Positions 41,874-52,310 of a DNA stretch of 64,000 nt are shown here, in pieces. The stretch's first letter is position 1. Each line of letters starts with the position of its first letter. A program made the position numbers and the translations under genes. This DNA is from Notospermus geniculatus (taxonomy: Eukaryota; Nemertea; Pilidiophora; Heteronemertea; Lineidae), in NCBI GenBank assembly GCA_002633025.1, contig NMRB01002072.1:41246-105245 (forward strand), read 5' to 3'. Under the pieces are notes generated by a model. That model ran no database searches. It was given only the letters and a program-made list of their open reading frames with translations, and had not been told where the DNA came from.

Positions 41874-42814
41874 AGCACAACAGAAAACCTCTCGTCGTGC
41901 CAGTCAATGCATGTCATGCAACATGTACATAATTACAATAATAGGCGAGGACATTGTATGGCATTGTATGGTGTACATCTGTAGCCCTATCCTCCCCTAC
42001 CCGTCGGTCATGTCGGTAGGCGCGAGGCATGTTGCATGCATGCGCAGGCCTAGCTAGGCCTACATGTAGGCCTAAGTGCATTCTGCAGATGGGCTGCTCG
42101 CAGCCGATCTGCAGAATGCGCGTCACAAACCTCAGGTACAACTATAGCAGTCTAAGAGGCCTATATCATTCAGCTGCTAGTATTCATGTTTCTCTTTTTC
42201 ATCTATTTCAGAATTTGGCACTTGCTTTCTGTAGACTCGATTTTCTTCCTGAACACATTATTTAGTGCAACTCTTCACAAACTTTTGCAGCTTCAATGCA
42301 TCAACCTTCTACTGGCTTCATCTTCATTTTCCGGTAAGCCTACCACCCACATCTACACTAGCACCTCTCTTTCACTTCACTAAAACACCCCCAGGTCTGG
42401 ACTTTAGACTATAAAATCCGTAAAGAGGGCCTGTCCTAGAGGTGTTTCTACGTGATTGTGTGAGCGGGATTTATATTTGCTAAAACATACCAAAAGAGGC
42501 ATTTTCTCGTGATATTTTAAAAGGGAAAAGTTGCAGATGTTGGTCAGCCAGGCAAGATGAGTATAACGAAGAAAGAAAATCTGAAATCGGACGATTTTTA
42601 AAAAATTGTCAAAAAGTGATTTATTTATAAAATGTCATTTTTCTCTTAATTAATTAAAATTGATCTTTTGCAAAACACCGTGTTCTATGCCGAACATGTT
42701 GCTGCAGATTGGGTGCAAATTACATGCTACAGCAAATTGGGTGCTGTAACTCCGACGGTTTTTGAGATACATGTATTTAGGAAAACTTGCTGTCCTTTTT
42801 ACTTTCCTTGTAGT
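41874..42814. other. Intergenic stretch
   Basis: Contains a small palindrome around 42079-42120 (CATTCTGCAGATGGGCTG / CAGCCGATCTGCAGAATG) and a TTTTTCATCTATTTCAG acceptor-like word at 42194-42211. No gene is supported. Confidence 0.4.
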
Positions 42815-43015
42815 ATAGGGATAGGCAGCCGCCCCTTTAAGGGCCCCCGTGTGTAACCCCCGTGGATTTAGTATATATAGTTAAGCATGCGTGAGCATCT
42901 CAGAGACTTACGGCATGGCTTTGGGCAAGTGCAGTAGCCTGCACCTCTGTCCGCCACACACTATGATTAATAGTTGATTGTACCTCCCCCGGTTCAAGGT
43001 GGCCACCAAGAATAA
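42815..43015. repeat. Dispersed repeat, copy 1
   Basis: GGATAGGCAGCC, GCATGCG, GGCATGGCTTTGGGCAAGTG and GATTGTACCTCCCCC occur in the same order and spacing as at 52955-53145. It has no inverted ends and ends GTGGCCACC; probably a non-LTR or unclassified element. Confidence 0.8.
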
Positions 43016-43259
43016 CGATGTAAGAAGATAAAGAATAAAGTAAGATGATGAACAGAACCCCAACGTATTTACGAATATAACATCCTGTAAGAGTGTACAT
43101 TTGTGTACAGGAATAATGAAACAACACGTATGCTTTTATCGTATCATATTTTGTCGTTTTAAGGGCAAAACAATATGAAATTAGAGAAAGTTTCATCCAC
43201 TGCAAGATGATGTAAGTTTTACTGTCGGGTGACCAAACAAACGGGTTACTTTCATGCCA

Positions 43260-43856
43260 GATGTAAATTGAAATAACGTTAGAAAAAAAAGAAATTTCGG
43301 TCACAATGTTCGCAGTGACGCCATGTGGTGAAAGTGCTAGTACAGCGCCCCACCCCCACTGTGGCCGTGAGATTCTTGCATATAGGACCTGTGAGCTGCA
43401 TTGACGTCGCCAAATCTCGCGTGAAATCTTTGTTCGTTTCCTTCATAGGTGGAGTTGTGTAAAAAGTGAGAAACACGTAACCCAAGAACTTCACTGAATC
43501 GCGCTTCGCTATTTTATGTATCTTTTTGTACAGATATAAAATGGACAAGAAGGGCCTTTTTGCGTAAATTGATGGAAATAACCCCTCGCCATTTCTGCGG
43601 CCCTCCTGGGCCGTAGCTAGCAGTTTTCTCGGGGGGGGGGCATTTGAAGCAGATGAGTTCAAGAGACGTTGGCTTCTCCTTCGGCGCCGTAGTGGCCATT
43701 TTGCGCGAGGGGGGGGGGGCTGAGAGAATTCCTGCAGAAATGTTTTGAATACTAGAAGTTTTGAGATGCGGTTTGAGGTCAAGTTCCTGCACCCTGAGAC
43801 ACGAACAATAATGACCTTTTAATCTCATTTGATTTTGCCTGAAAAAAATTGGACAA
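43260..43856. other. Repeat-like stretch with poly-G runs
   Basis: Two GGGGGGGG runs (43632, 43710) and overlapping frames rich in Pro/Arg. I see no domain and do not support a gene. Confidence 0.4.
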
Positions 43857-44421
43857 TATGCCTTTTTACACGGTGCGGGTTCGAGGAAACCTACCTCCAC
43901 CCTCCTCGGGCGGTTCGGTTCAGGATGGATTGATCACTTTTACACGGTGCGGGTTACCGAACCCGCCTCGATCTAGTTCGAGGTCGGTTCGTTCAAATGC
44001 ATGCCACTAGATGGTGTGTATCAACATTTACAGTTATCGCAAGTAAGAAATATCCCAAAAATACATGTAGTCACTTACAATCTACAAACTATACTTCTAA
44101 CAACATGAGCAGTGCTTAAGAAATCTCGTGCGCGATTTCTTCACAGGTACATCTGCAACTTACAAAAATGCGCCAGTGATGCCATTCATGTAGCGTGCTC
44201 AATCCCGCACGAGGCCGGTGGAGGTCGGTTCGCATTTACCATGTTTACACAAGAAAATAACCAGCCTGAACCTACCCTCCACCTACCTCCACTCACGCGG
44301 CGAACTGAACTGGCCAGAGGAAGGTGGAGGTCAGTTGTTTCGCTTTTACACGGGGAAAAATAACCGAACCCTCCTCGATCTAGTCTCGATCCGGAACGCA
44401 CCGGCACCGTGTAAAAAGTCC
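43857..44421. mobile_element. Element with TTTTTACACGGTGCGG ends
   Basis: CTTTTTACACGGTGCGGGTT at the left and GCACCGGCACCGTGTAAAAA at the right. The motif TTTTACACGGTGCGGGTT recurs internally at 43939, and ACCTCCACC/GGTGGAGGT words occur in both directions. Confidence 0.82.
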
Positions 44422-44651
44422 TAATATAGCTGGGGTCATTTGCCCCCTTGTCGCTATGCAAGCTACGGGCCTGTAAAGCTACCGCCATGACCACATGTAA
44501 ATTTGTAAAAGAGGTGACGTTTGCTTCTCAGGCCTGGTAGAAAATCATGAGTTACATGTATCAGTCCAAAAATATTTGCACCATGAATGATTACATAGCA
44601 TAGAATATCATGGGCCCAATATACTGCCATTAAAATCAGTCAGATATCATG

Positions 44652-45590
44652 TCACCAGATCGGTGTTCCATGTTTAGTGACCACCCGATATACGTCAACT
44701 GATTTAAAGAATGCTCCTTCCTTGCCTTTCTGTCGTATGAAGTGAAACAATGCTTCGTCCTGTACGTTGAAATTAAAGCGACGAGTATTTGTACCAACCA
44801 TAGGTGGGAAGAGGGCTTGAATTGCATCAAGTGAACTCCTTCCAGGCGGAAATTTAACAAGGCCATGCAAGGGACCGTGATTTTCTCGGAAACAAACAGC
44901 CTTAGGTCCTGGGATACCAAACAGGCAAAAGAGACACATAGCCAAACAATGAATGAACTGAAACTTAATTTTTTTGCAACTATCAACAACCCAGTGTAGA
45001 TGTTGCATTTTGTGTTTGACTGGTTGGTATCCTTTATGAGGCCCAAATATAACTAAAAACATCTCACCCTTCTCAGGAGTAGCAATGATACCATGACAAG
45101 TTATACTTCCAGCGCCAGCGAAAGAAACAGCTATCCGATAGTTAAGTAAAATCGAACCAGACAAAATGATATCATAAACTGTTGCTGTAATTACACCCTT
45201 CACATGGCAAACGATAAGGACTGTTGTGTCAAACGAGAAAGTTATATTGGAATTATAGTAATCTTTCGAACATACATTTTCGTTAGGTATGACCAAGTTT
45301 CCAAGAAACGTACCATTCCGTAAATCGTACAGGTAATAATAGATCGAATCGGACCCTTTCTTTACTATTCGGACAAAATATTTCCCAGGACAAAAACAAC
45401 GACGCCTTAGTTCTGTATCTGGAACCGTGTAGCTGTTGAAAAGCCTGAATGTTCTGTTTGCCAAGTGATAAACTGACACGCTAATAATAGGCGCCAATTC
45501 GGAAATTTGAATTGCAGCAAGATATCCAGTTATGGGGTCGAAGGACCATAAATCGAGCCCCAAAAGACTCAGTGGAGGCATAAATGCTGC
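44652..45590 (-). CDS. Uncharacterised protein, large exon, gene Y
   Basis: One long frame of 309 codons ending at a stop at 44652. It probably continues upstream across an acceptor (TTTTTAAAAACTCAGGCAG, exon start near 45586), so the Met at 45581 need not be the true start. I do not recognise the family. Visible features: a regular hydrophobic-strand pattern (LLGLDLWSFDPITGYLAAIQ), two sites of the N-x-S/T type (ANRTF, SNITF), paired Cys, and a tail FPPGRSSLDAIQALFPP. The exon at 47849-48907 follows the same plan (YDLRNGTFLGNL against YDFRGGKYVGRI; SSLDAIQALFP against NIVDAIDILYP), so the two are paralogues and likely extracellular. Part of this exon has been duplicated to 46114-46327. Confidence 0.6.
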   Translation of the reverse strand, partial: AAFMPPLSLLGLDLWSFDPITGYLAAIQISELAPIISVSVYHLANRTFRLFNSYTVPDTELRRRCFCPGKYFVRIVKKGSDSIYYYLYDLRNGTFLGNLVIPNENVCSKDYYNSNITFSFDTTVLIVCHVKGVITATVYDIILSGSILLNYRIAVSFAGAGSITCHGIIATPEKGEMFLVIFGPHKGYQPVKHKMQHLHWVVDSCKKIKFQFIHCLAMCLFCLFGIPGPKAVCFRENHGPLHGLVKFPPGRSSLDAIQALFPPMVGTNTRRFNFNVQDEALFHFIRQKGKEGAFFKSVDVYRVVTKHGTPIW

Positions 45591-46004
45591 CTGAGTTTTT
45601 AATCGGTACTTAATTAGATTAAATTCCTACAATATAAAGCGTTTATCAAATACGTGTAATGGTACCGGTATATGTATTTCTCACATGAGTCTAAAATACT
45701 CAAATCGAAAAAAAGTGGTCAACATACACGTAGTGCTCCGGCCCGCGACTTTTTCCGAAACTTTCGGGCATGCATACTGAACATTTTTCCCGTGAGAGGG
45801 AAACTTCTTTAGGAGAAGAAACACTGCGTGAGGGATGATTATGTTGTGGGGAGTAACGCTTTTGGGATTGGAGTAGGGTTGTAGGTGAGGGTTAGGGCGA
45901 GAAAAGAAAAAGTTAAGGTAAGGTTCAGCATTATAAATGTATATGTTTCTAAATTTATTGAAAAAGACATAGACTCAACCCAAAGCGGCCACCTCCCTCA
46001 ATAG
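45368..46004. repeat. Source copy of a 637-bp segmental duplication
   Basis: 45368-46004 reappears at 46114-46750 (constant offset 746) with only a few base changes. It covers the 5' part of the gene Y exon, its acceptor and the adjoining intron or upstream sequence. Confidence 0.92.
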
Positions 46005-46113
46005 ACGGTTTCGAGGAAAATGGCCGCCACTCGAAAAAGCCACAACAAACCGACAGCCAAGTGGCTTTTGGCTGGAGAAATTTTTAAAACGTCGAAATTT
46101 TGCCTAAAAATAA

Positions 46114-46327
46114 TTCGGACAAAATATTTCCCAGGACAAAAACAACGACGCCTTAGTTCTGTATCTGGAACCGTGTAGCTGTTGAAAAGCCTGAATGTTC
46201 TGTTGGCCAAGTGATAAACTGACACGCTAATAATAGGCGCCAATTCGGAAATTTGAATTGCAGCAAGATATCCAGTTATGGCGTCGAAGGACCATAAATC
46301 GAGCCCCAAAAGACCCAGTGGAGGCAT
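46114..46327 (-). pseudogene. Truncated duplicate of the gene Y exon
   Basis: The first 70 or so residues are the same as gene Y (LGLDLWSF, ANRTFRLFNSY, FCPGKYFVRI) with changes such as D to A in FDPITG. After that the frame runs into unrelated sequence and stops at 45998. The rest of the exon is absent. Confidence 0.85.
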
Positions 46328-46750
46328 AAATGCTGCCTGAGTTTTTAATCGGTACTTAATTAGATTAAATTCCTACAATATAAAGCGTTTATCAAATACG
46401 TGTAATGGTACCGGTATATGTATTTCTCACATGAGTCTAAAATACTCAAATCGAAAAAAATTGGTCAACATACATGTAGTGCTCCGGCCCGCGACTTTTT
46501 CCGAAACTTTCGGGCATGCATACTGAACATTTTTCCCGTGAGAGGGAAACTTCTTTAGGAGAAGAAACACTGCGTGAGGGATGATTATGTTGTGGGGAGT
46601 AAGGCTTTTGGGATAGGAGTAGGGTTGTAGGTGAGGGTTAGGGCGAGAAAAGAAAAAGTTAAGGTAAGGTTCAGCATTATAAATGTATATGTTTCTAAAT
46701 TTATTGAAAAAGACATAGACTCAACCCAAAGCGGCCACCTCCCTCAATAG
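46114..46750. repeat. Second copy of the 637-bp duplication
   Basis: Direct-orientation copy of 45368-46004. The right boundary is CTCCCTCAATAG followed by new sequence. The left boundary truncates the coding exon after FCPGKYFVRI. Confidence 0.92.
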
Positions 46751-46815
46751 CTCAATCGGCTGGCTAGTGCGACTGCCTATAGTAATCCACAGGTCAGTGG
46801 TTCTATTCTTCGCTA
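46741..46815 (+). repeat. tRNA-like sequence
   Basis: AATAGCTCAATCGGCTGGC looks like an A-box region and GGTTCTATTC like a B box. Stems are imperfect, so this is more likely tRNA-derived than a tRNA gene. Confidence 0.4.
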
Positions 46816-47848
46816 GATTGGAGTTTTTTTCGCCGCTTCTCATGTCTCGCGTTTTTCTTTTTACTGAAAATACTCCCGAACAAATTGCCGAACGGTTAAA
46901 AAAACGAAGTGGCTATTTATCAAGCCCGGCTCGCTAAACAGTACGCAAAATAGGGTTAAACGTCGAGCTGCCCGTATTTCCGGAACCAGGTGATAAATAC
47001 TCTACCACTGTCTTCAGTGTGTTGATTGGCACATTGCAAAGATGTGGGGCCTACACCCCTGAGGTCGAGGGTTCGATTCCTGTGTGGTCATGAATTTTTT
47101 TCTTTTTTTTCTTGTTTTCCTTTTCTTAGAAAATTATGTTGACTTTCCAAATTTCTACATAGAACAACTGGTTAATTATTTTTTTCTTAGTGGTGACACT
47201 GACAAAATCGTCTACAGAATCGTCGCATCATCCTGCTGGGCACAGCCTGGTGTGTTCTGACTCACCGGCAGATTCTGACCCGTGACAAACCCCAGCGGAT
47301 AATCTGAGACTGACGAAAACCGAGAGTCTGAAGCTAGGCATGCGACCACAGTGTCTAAGATTTGAGTCATCACACAGAAAGAAGGGTTGAAAAAAGGATA
47401 AATTGGCTTCGGAGACCCCCATGTTGCGAGCAATGAAGCACCACCGCACTGCCGACTTCCGAACTAAACAAGCTGAAGCCACTGTATATTCATGAGGAGG
47501 CGTGTCTTTATTGCGAGCTCGACGAACAATGCCGAATTGAAGCCTGCTTGTCAAGCTAGCTCGATAAATAACACTGAATCCACGTTCTGCTCATCGAGCG
47601 GCTTGACAAATAAGACCGAAAGTAGTGCTTATTCATCGAGCGGCTCGATAAATAAACCCGGTCTTTAAAAAAATCGCCTATGGGACCTGAACCCACTGTC
47701 GCGTTTTCATACCCTGAATCGCGCGTTTCAACGCCTTGATTTTTGGGGGCAGTGCTTTTGAAGGTTTTATCGCTGATCTACTGGGTCCAGGACGTCAAAA
47801 CGCGTTTGTGGCTCTGTCCCTCAGATAAGGACGGTTACGAAAAAAGTA
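46816..47848. other. Intergenic stretch between genes X and Y
   Basis: Holds a second tRNA-like stretch (47020-47092, with a good B box GGGTTCGATTCC) and repeated CGAGCGGCTCGATAAATAA / TTCATCGAGCGGCTTG words at 47590-47665. No gene is supported. Confidence 0.45.
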
Positions 47849-48907
47849 TCAGCGGGAAGGATATAATATATCAATTGCATCAACTATGTTTCTTGAACCA
47901 GTAGTGTGCCTATTGGCAAATATGAACAATAACGCTCTCGATTTTTCGATAGTGGAGAAGTGTGATTGAATGTTAACTAAATACCAGATGTATAATTTCC
48001 GAAGTGATGTCGGCCACCTTACTGTCACATGAGAGAGCCTGACCTGACTTTTTCCATTGAAGGAGTTGATTACTTCAATCAGACTGATAATTTTGTATGT
48101 AAATATATTGAAATAGTGAATGTAAGTTCTGGTTAAATAATCAAATCCTAAACTTTTAAACGCCTCAGGGATTTTAATGATGTTGGTGGACTGTAACCTA
48201 GCACCGGATTTTGATAAAAGTAAGGTTAATACCATTGCCTCATGCTTTGTGCAGTCATAAATCAACCAGGATACATCGAGAGCGAGAAAAAATATTTTGA
48301 CGTTTGAGGGATCGTAAATTTTCGCCGTTTTTGCGGTGGCATTTTGCGATAAGTGGAAAACGATGCCATTTTTCACATATTCTGTGATGAATGTATAAGC
48401 TATCATTAATACTGCATCCTGTATGAAACAAGATGCAGCGATACCTTCCATCTTATCCTGAACCACCCATATTTGATTCGCCAGTTCACCGCCGCCATCC
48501 CATTCTAAACATTCTTTTCTAGTTTTTAAGTTTATTCGACCAACATATTTGCCACCTCGAAAATCATATAGAGTCAAAAATGGCCTCAAAGAAGATTTAC
48601 CATGTTTACGCTTCCATCTAGTTCTATCGTTTACCTCATACATGATTGTGTAATTTAATCTGAATGCATATGAGAACAGGCTCCCGTGCACTAGTCTTTT
48701 GTAAAATGTTACATTGTATCGTAGTCGGCAACTGGCATTCTGTGCATCAATAAAATACGACATTTGCCGATACCATGACATGGCAGGTTGCGTTAATATT
48801 ATAATTAGCGGTTGTGTTTCGTGAAGAAGCAGACACAGCCACGGCGAGTCTTGTATGAGCGGTATGAACGGTAACCTCCTATGGACATGGTATTCTCCTA
48901 ACTTTAT
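47849..48907 (-). CDS. Uncharacterised protein, large last exon, gene X
   Basis: A 352-codon frame ending with a stop at 47849. It opens at an acceptor (AAAAATACAG, exon start 48907), with no ATG at the beginning, so it is an internal or terminal exon. The protein has many N-x-S/T sites (QNAS, YNVT, LNYT, QNAT) and Cys pairs. It shares the gene Y layout (YDFRGGKYVGRI, CFIQDAVLMIAYTF, IVDAIDILYPSR), so it is probably extracellular and of the same unnamed family. The PAN-like exon at 49410-49694 lies upstream on the same strand and may belong to the same gene. The phases I could read do not join directly, so an intervening exon is likely. Confidence 0.62.
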   Translation of the reverse strand: MKLGEYHVHRRLPFIPLIQDSPWLCLLLHETQPLIIILTQPAMSWYRQMSYFIDAQNASCRLRYNVTFYKRLVHGSLFSYAFRLNYTIMYEVNDRTRWKRKHGKSSLRPFLTLYDFRGGKYVGRINLKTRKECLEWDGGGELANQIWVVQDKMEGIAASCFIQDAVLMIAYTFITEYVKNGIVFHLSQNATAKTAKIYDPSNVKIFFLALDVSWLIYDCTKHEAMVLTLLLSKSGARLQSTNIIKIPEAFKSLGFDYLTRTYIHYFNIFTYKIISLIEVINSFNGKSQVRLSHVTVRWPTSLRKLYIWYLVNIQSHFSTIEKSRALLFIFANRHTTGSRNIVDAIDILYPSR

Positions 48908-49009
48908 CTGTATTTTTAACAAGCATATCAGTTTCTGTGTTTCATTTATCGTCTTAGAAATAAGTGACTCCTGATGATATTTTGCACGGAACCCATGGAG
49001 CGACGCGGT

Positions 49010-49145
49010 CTCCAGGGGTCGTATTCATAATGCGGATCTATCTTTACAACCGTCTTAGGCCGGTTCCAAGTACAGTGGTTGACGATACTTGGAAACGGCC
49101 AAAGTCGGTTCTAAAGAAAGAACTGCTTTATGAATACGACTGTTC
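49010..49145. mobile_element. Short fold-back element upstream of gene X exon
   Basis: GGGGTCGTATTCATAA and TTATGAATACGAC ends with inner GGCCGGTTCCAAGTA / TACTTGGAAACGGCC. Confidence 0.8.
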
Positions 49146-49409
49146 CTGGAAAGCGCTCACCACCCGTGTGTTCTGCTACCTCGGAAATCCCATTCGTTGT
49201 TTTAGTAATAGAACCAATTGAGTTAAGTAAGTACGGTGGCTGGGAACGGACACGTATACTTATTTTTTTTAATGTGGAAGTTTTTATTTTATCTAATTAG
49301 GCGCCTGACTTATTAACTGTACACACTAATTAGGTGCGAGTCAATTGAGTACCGAATATCGCTATAAGTAGAGTTTTCAGGGCCAATGCGCGCACAATAC
49401 ACAGACCAC

Positions 49410-49694
49410 TTACACCGAAATACCCACCACTTTTTGATACATCCTGGCTCCTTTGTGTTGAGATGCCTCTTCTTTCTCCATACACGTCTCTTTCGTTTTC
49501 TTCAACTGACAAACAAATATTGTTTCATTATAGAAAAACCTAATTGTTGAACAGTCCTTGTGAAAACACTTGGCGGCACATATTAGGGATGAACGTGTTC
49601 CTTCGTGTATATAATCGGGTTTAAGGATACTCCAACCGAATACTACTTTTCTGAAGTAATCGGCGACGTATCTGCCGTGGATATTTGGCCCCAA
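49410..49694 (-). CDS. PAN/apple-like exon, probably part of gene X
   Basis: Minus-strand frame between an acceptor (GACTACAG near 49710) and a donor at about 49406-49420 (GGTGTAAGT or GGGTATTT). The protein shows the PAN pattern: SSLICAAKCFHKDCSTIRFFY, then FVCQLKK, KETC and a closing MYQKVV. It resembles the first exon of the gene at 19572-19881, which has ILCAVLCERN and FYYVK at the same places. PAN domains act in extracellular binding. The start and exact donor are unresolved. Confidence 0.6.
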   Translation of the reverse strand: MGPNIHGRYVADYFRKVVFGWSILKPDYIHEGTRSSLICAAKCFHKDCSTIRFFYNETIFVCQLKKTKETCMEKEEASQHKGARMYQKVVGISV

Positions 49695-49814
49695 CATGTC
49701 TGTCATGTCTGTAGTCCTCCTCTAATTTCAGTTCTTCAGCCGGTGATCAACGACCGCGTCCTCCGCGCGGAGCAACGCACCTTCAATGCGTCTTTTCGCC
49801 TTACGTTTTAATGC

Positions 49815-50455
49815 ACAACACAAAACAAAACCCTGCCATAACGCGTCGGTCCGATTCGATTGTTGGCTTGGCCCCCAGGTGACGGAAACCAAAAGCACAA
49901 AAAGTGCAATAACTCCTGAATTAATAAATGGATCTTCTCAAAATTTTTATCATAGGTGTATCTAGGCCTAATTAGGATACATAACATACATAACGGGTTT
50001 TTGATTGACCTACTTTTCAAGGTAACAAAGGTCAAAGTTCAGAATTTTGCCTTTTGGTGGCACGTAACCAATGGGGCTATTGACCTGAAACTTGATACAT
50101 AGATACCCCTATGTCATATGACCTATGACACCACGTTTCAGTCCGACTCGATTCTTGGTTTTAAAACACAAAATACAAAATTGCAATGACTACTGAACTA
50201 ATGACTAGATCAGCGCCAAATTTTTATCATAGGTGCATCTAATGAGTATACATGGCATATATAACTGGTTTGTGATTTGACCTACTTTTCACGGTCACAT
50301 TAGGTCAAACTTCGAAATTTGCCATTGTTGGCACGTTTCGTAACTGCAAGTGCTAGGGCTATTGATCTGAAACTTGGTATATATACAGCCCTATGTCAGT
50401 TGAACTATGACACCAATTAAGTTTCGGTCTGATTCAATTCTTAGCTTGGAACCAG
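49815..50455. repeat. Two diverged tandem copies of about 290 bp
   Basis: (C/T)CGA(T/C)TCGATT(G/C)TTGG, TTTTTATCATAGGTG, GACCTACTTTTCA(A/C)GGT and GGGCTATTGA(C/T)CTGAAAC recur in order at about 49852, 50145 and (start only) 50428. Confidence 0.8.
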
Positions 50456-50526
50456 CTGGCAAAAACTAAAACTCAAATCTTGTCCGGGAACATTTCGATT
50501 TAACATTTGTCATTTGTTCTTCTTGT

Positions 50527-51606
50527 ACAGCCATTGACAAAAGTTTATCTCCACCGTTGATCGTCCATAACTTCCTTATAAAGTGAAGAAATTTGATGCG
50601 GTTTTCAGCAAATAAAACTTCAATCTTTTCTGCATCTTCCTTACACAAACCTGCTTCTGCAGCATCACTCTGACATTATGTAATCAGCCGCTGAAAAACA
50701 AGTCCAAAATCAACTTTTTTATTTCCATGCCAATTTGGATTTTCTCACGTCCGAACAGTGTGTAGCAACACTTGAAAACAATCCACAAAGATTACGCCAT
50801 CAATTTCCACCTCAGTTTCTCAAAAAAGTGACTTTTGTTGGCTCGATTTTGGAGCAGATTCAAATGCTCTTATTTTGCCTGTGAGACGACCCCACATTTG
50901 TGACTATGAGACTTGGATAGCGACGCAAACCACAAACCACAAACCCTTCAAACCCAGTAAGTTACGGTATGTGGACACTTGTAAGTTTCACTTGTTCTAT
51001 CAATAGGCCTGTAATTCTAAAGGGAAAGGGATACCTCCTATTTCGGTTGAATGGACAGCCCTGGACAAGGACCAATCTTACTTAGATTCAAATGACCGTG
51101 ACATATGCTGTAAATATTCATGAATGGAAACTTAGGCATTACAATCACAATGCCGAAATCTGCTTATTGGCTGTGGCTGTGGTCTTCATAATCATTATTC
51201 ACACACCTCTTTTTTCCATAATCAATGTGTGGCTGAACAAGTCAAAAAGGGGCCATCTCAAAACCTACGCAACTGTTTTGCCGACAAGAGCCAACAAAAG
51301 TCACTTTTTGAGAAACTGAGGTGGAATTTGATGGCGTAATCTTTGTGAATTGTTTTCAAGTGTTGCTACACACTGTTCGGACGTGAGAAAATCGAAATTG
51401 GCATGGAAATAAAAAAGTTGATTTTGGACTTTTTTTTCAGCGCCTGATTACATAACGTCAGAGTGATGCTGCAGAAGCAGCTTTGTGTATGGAAGATACA
51501 GAAAAGATTGAAGTATTATTTGCTGAAAACCGTATCAAATTTCTTCACTTTATAAGGAAGTTATGGACGATCAACGGTGGAGATAAACTTTTGTCAATGA
51601 CTGTAC
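50527..51606. repeat. 1.1-kb palindrome with coding-like exon in both arms
   Basis: Left arm 50527-50845, right arm 51288-51606, about 94% alike by eye, around a 440-bp centre. Both arms contain the same protein-like frame (EKIEVLFAENRIKFLHFIRK, then LWTINGGDKLLSM). It runs minus in the left arm and plus in the right, and is preceded in each by TTTTTCAG, an acceptor-like word. The right arm copy continues to CCCAG/GTGAGC, donor-like. Confidence 0.85.
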
Positions 51607-51867
51607 ATTCACCCAGGTGAGCACATGGTCCATGGACCATTTCATTTATGCCTAGTTTTCATTAAAGCTGAACTGCATGAACGAAAAGCCCCCATGCGAC
51701 GAGCAAGAGAAATGCAAACGCCCTGCAAACACCTCAAACAAAGGCTCAGAACATGATAGACCCCACGATGCCAGGAGGGCGCCACCTTATTTGTCTTCGA
51801 GCTGTCAATGTGTCAACATCCTCCTGTGAGCTCCTGCTGAACACTTTCTGGGAAAGAAAAAAGTTCG

Positions 51868-51945
51868 ACCCAGCTGGGAATCGAACCCGCGCCCTGTTAT
51901 CTTGGCTCCACCGTCTTCCCCATTCGGCCACCGATCTTGTTGATA
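51868..51945 (-). repeat. tRNA-like sequence in the loop (minus)
   Basis: Reverse strand has GGTGGCCGAATGGGG as A box and GGGTTCGATTCCC as a good B box. The T stem pairs only partly, so probably not a working tRNA. Confidence 0.5.
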
Positions 51946-52034
51946 GGCTTCCTGTGTTTTCACTTATTCGTAGTATTATTACATAGGTGGAAGGCCTACA
52001 TCTATGACAAACACAAATCATGTCTTCGTCAGCT

Positions 52035-52115
52035 GGCTCGTTGGCCGAGTGGGCAGAGTGGTGGATTACAAACCAGAAGGTCGCCGGTTCGAATCCCGTC
52101 TAAATGACTATAATT
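52035..52115 (+). repeat. tRNA-like sequence in the loop (plus)
   Basis: GTTGGCCGAGTGGGCAG as A box, CCGGTTCGAATCCCG as B box, followed by a T run (polymerase III stop-like). The T stem has one mismatch and the acceptor ends do not pair. Confidence 0.55.
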
Positions 52116-52310
52116 TTTTTCTTTCAGTAGTGTGTAAGAGGTATCGGAGATGTTGACAGCTCTGTTGCCAGAAGACAAATAAGGTGGCGCCCTCCTGGCC
52201 GCGTTGGGTCTATCATGTTCTGAGCCTTCATTTCAGATGTTTGTAGGGCGTTAGCATTTCTCTTGCTCGCCGCATGAGGGCTTTTTGTTCATGCAGTTCA
52301 GCTTTAAGGC

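Larger units (their letters stand above)
51663..52306. mobile_element. Fold-back element with tRNA-like sequences inside
   Basis: Arms TAAAGCTGAACTGCATGAAC and complement, about 140 bp, including GGCTCAGAACATGATAGACC and GGCGCCACCTTATTTGTCTT. Between the arms lie two tRNA-like sequences in opposite orientation. A single left arm of the same family is at 24088-24260. Confidence 0.88.

Noticed and set aside
43279-43900. Overlapping minus-strand frames of 128 and 167 codons
   Set aside because: Low-complexity Pro/Arg-rich readings around poly-G runs, with no splice or domain support.
52035-52115. Functional tRNA gene
   Set aside because: The boxes are good but the acceptor ends do not pair and the T stem has a mismatch; it is better called tRNA-derived.
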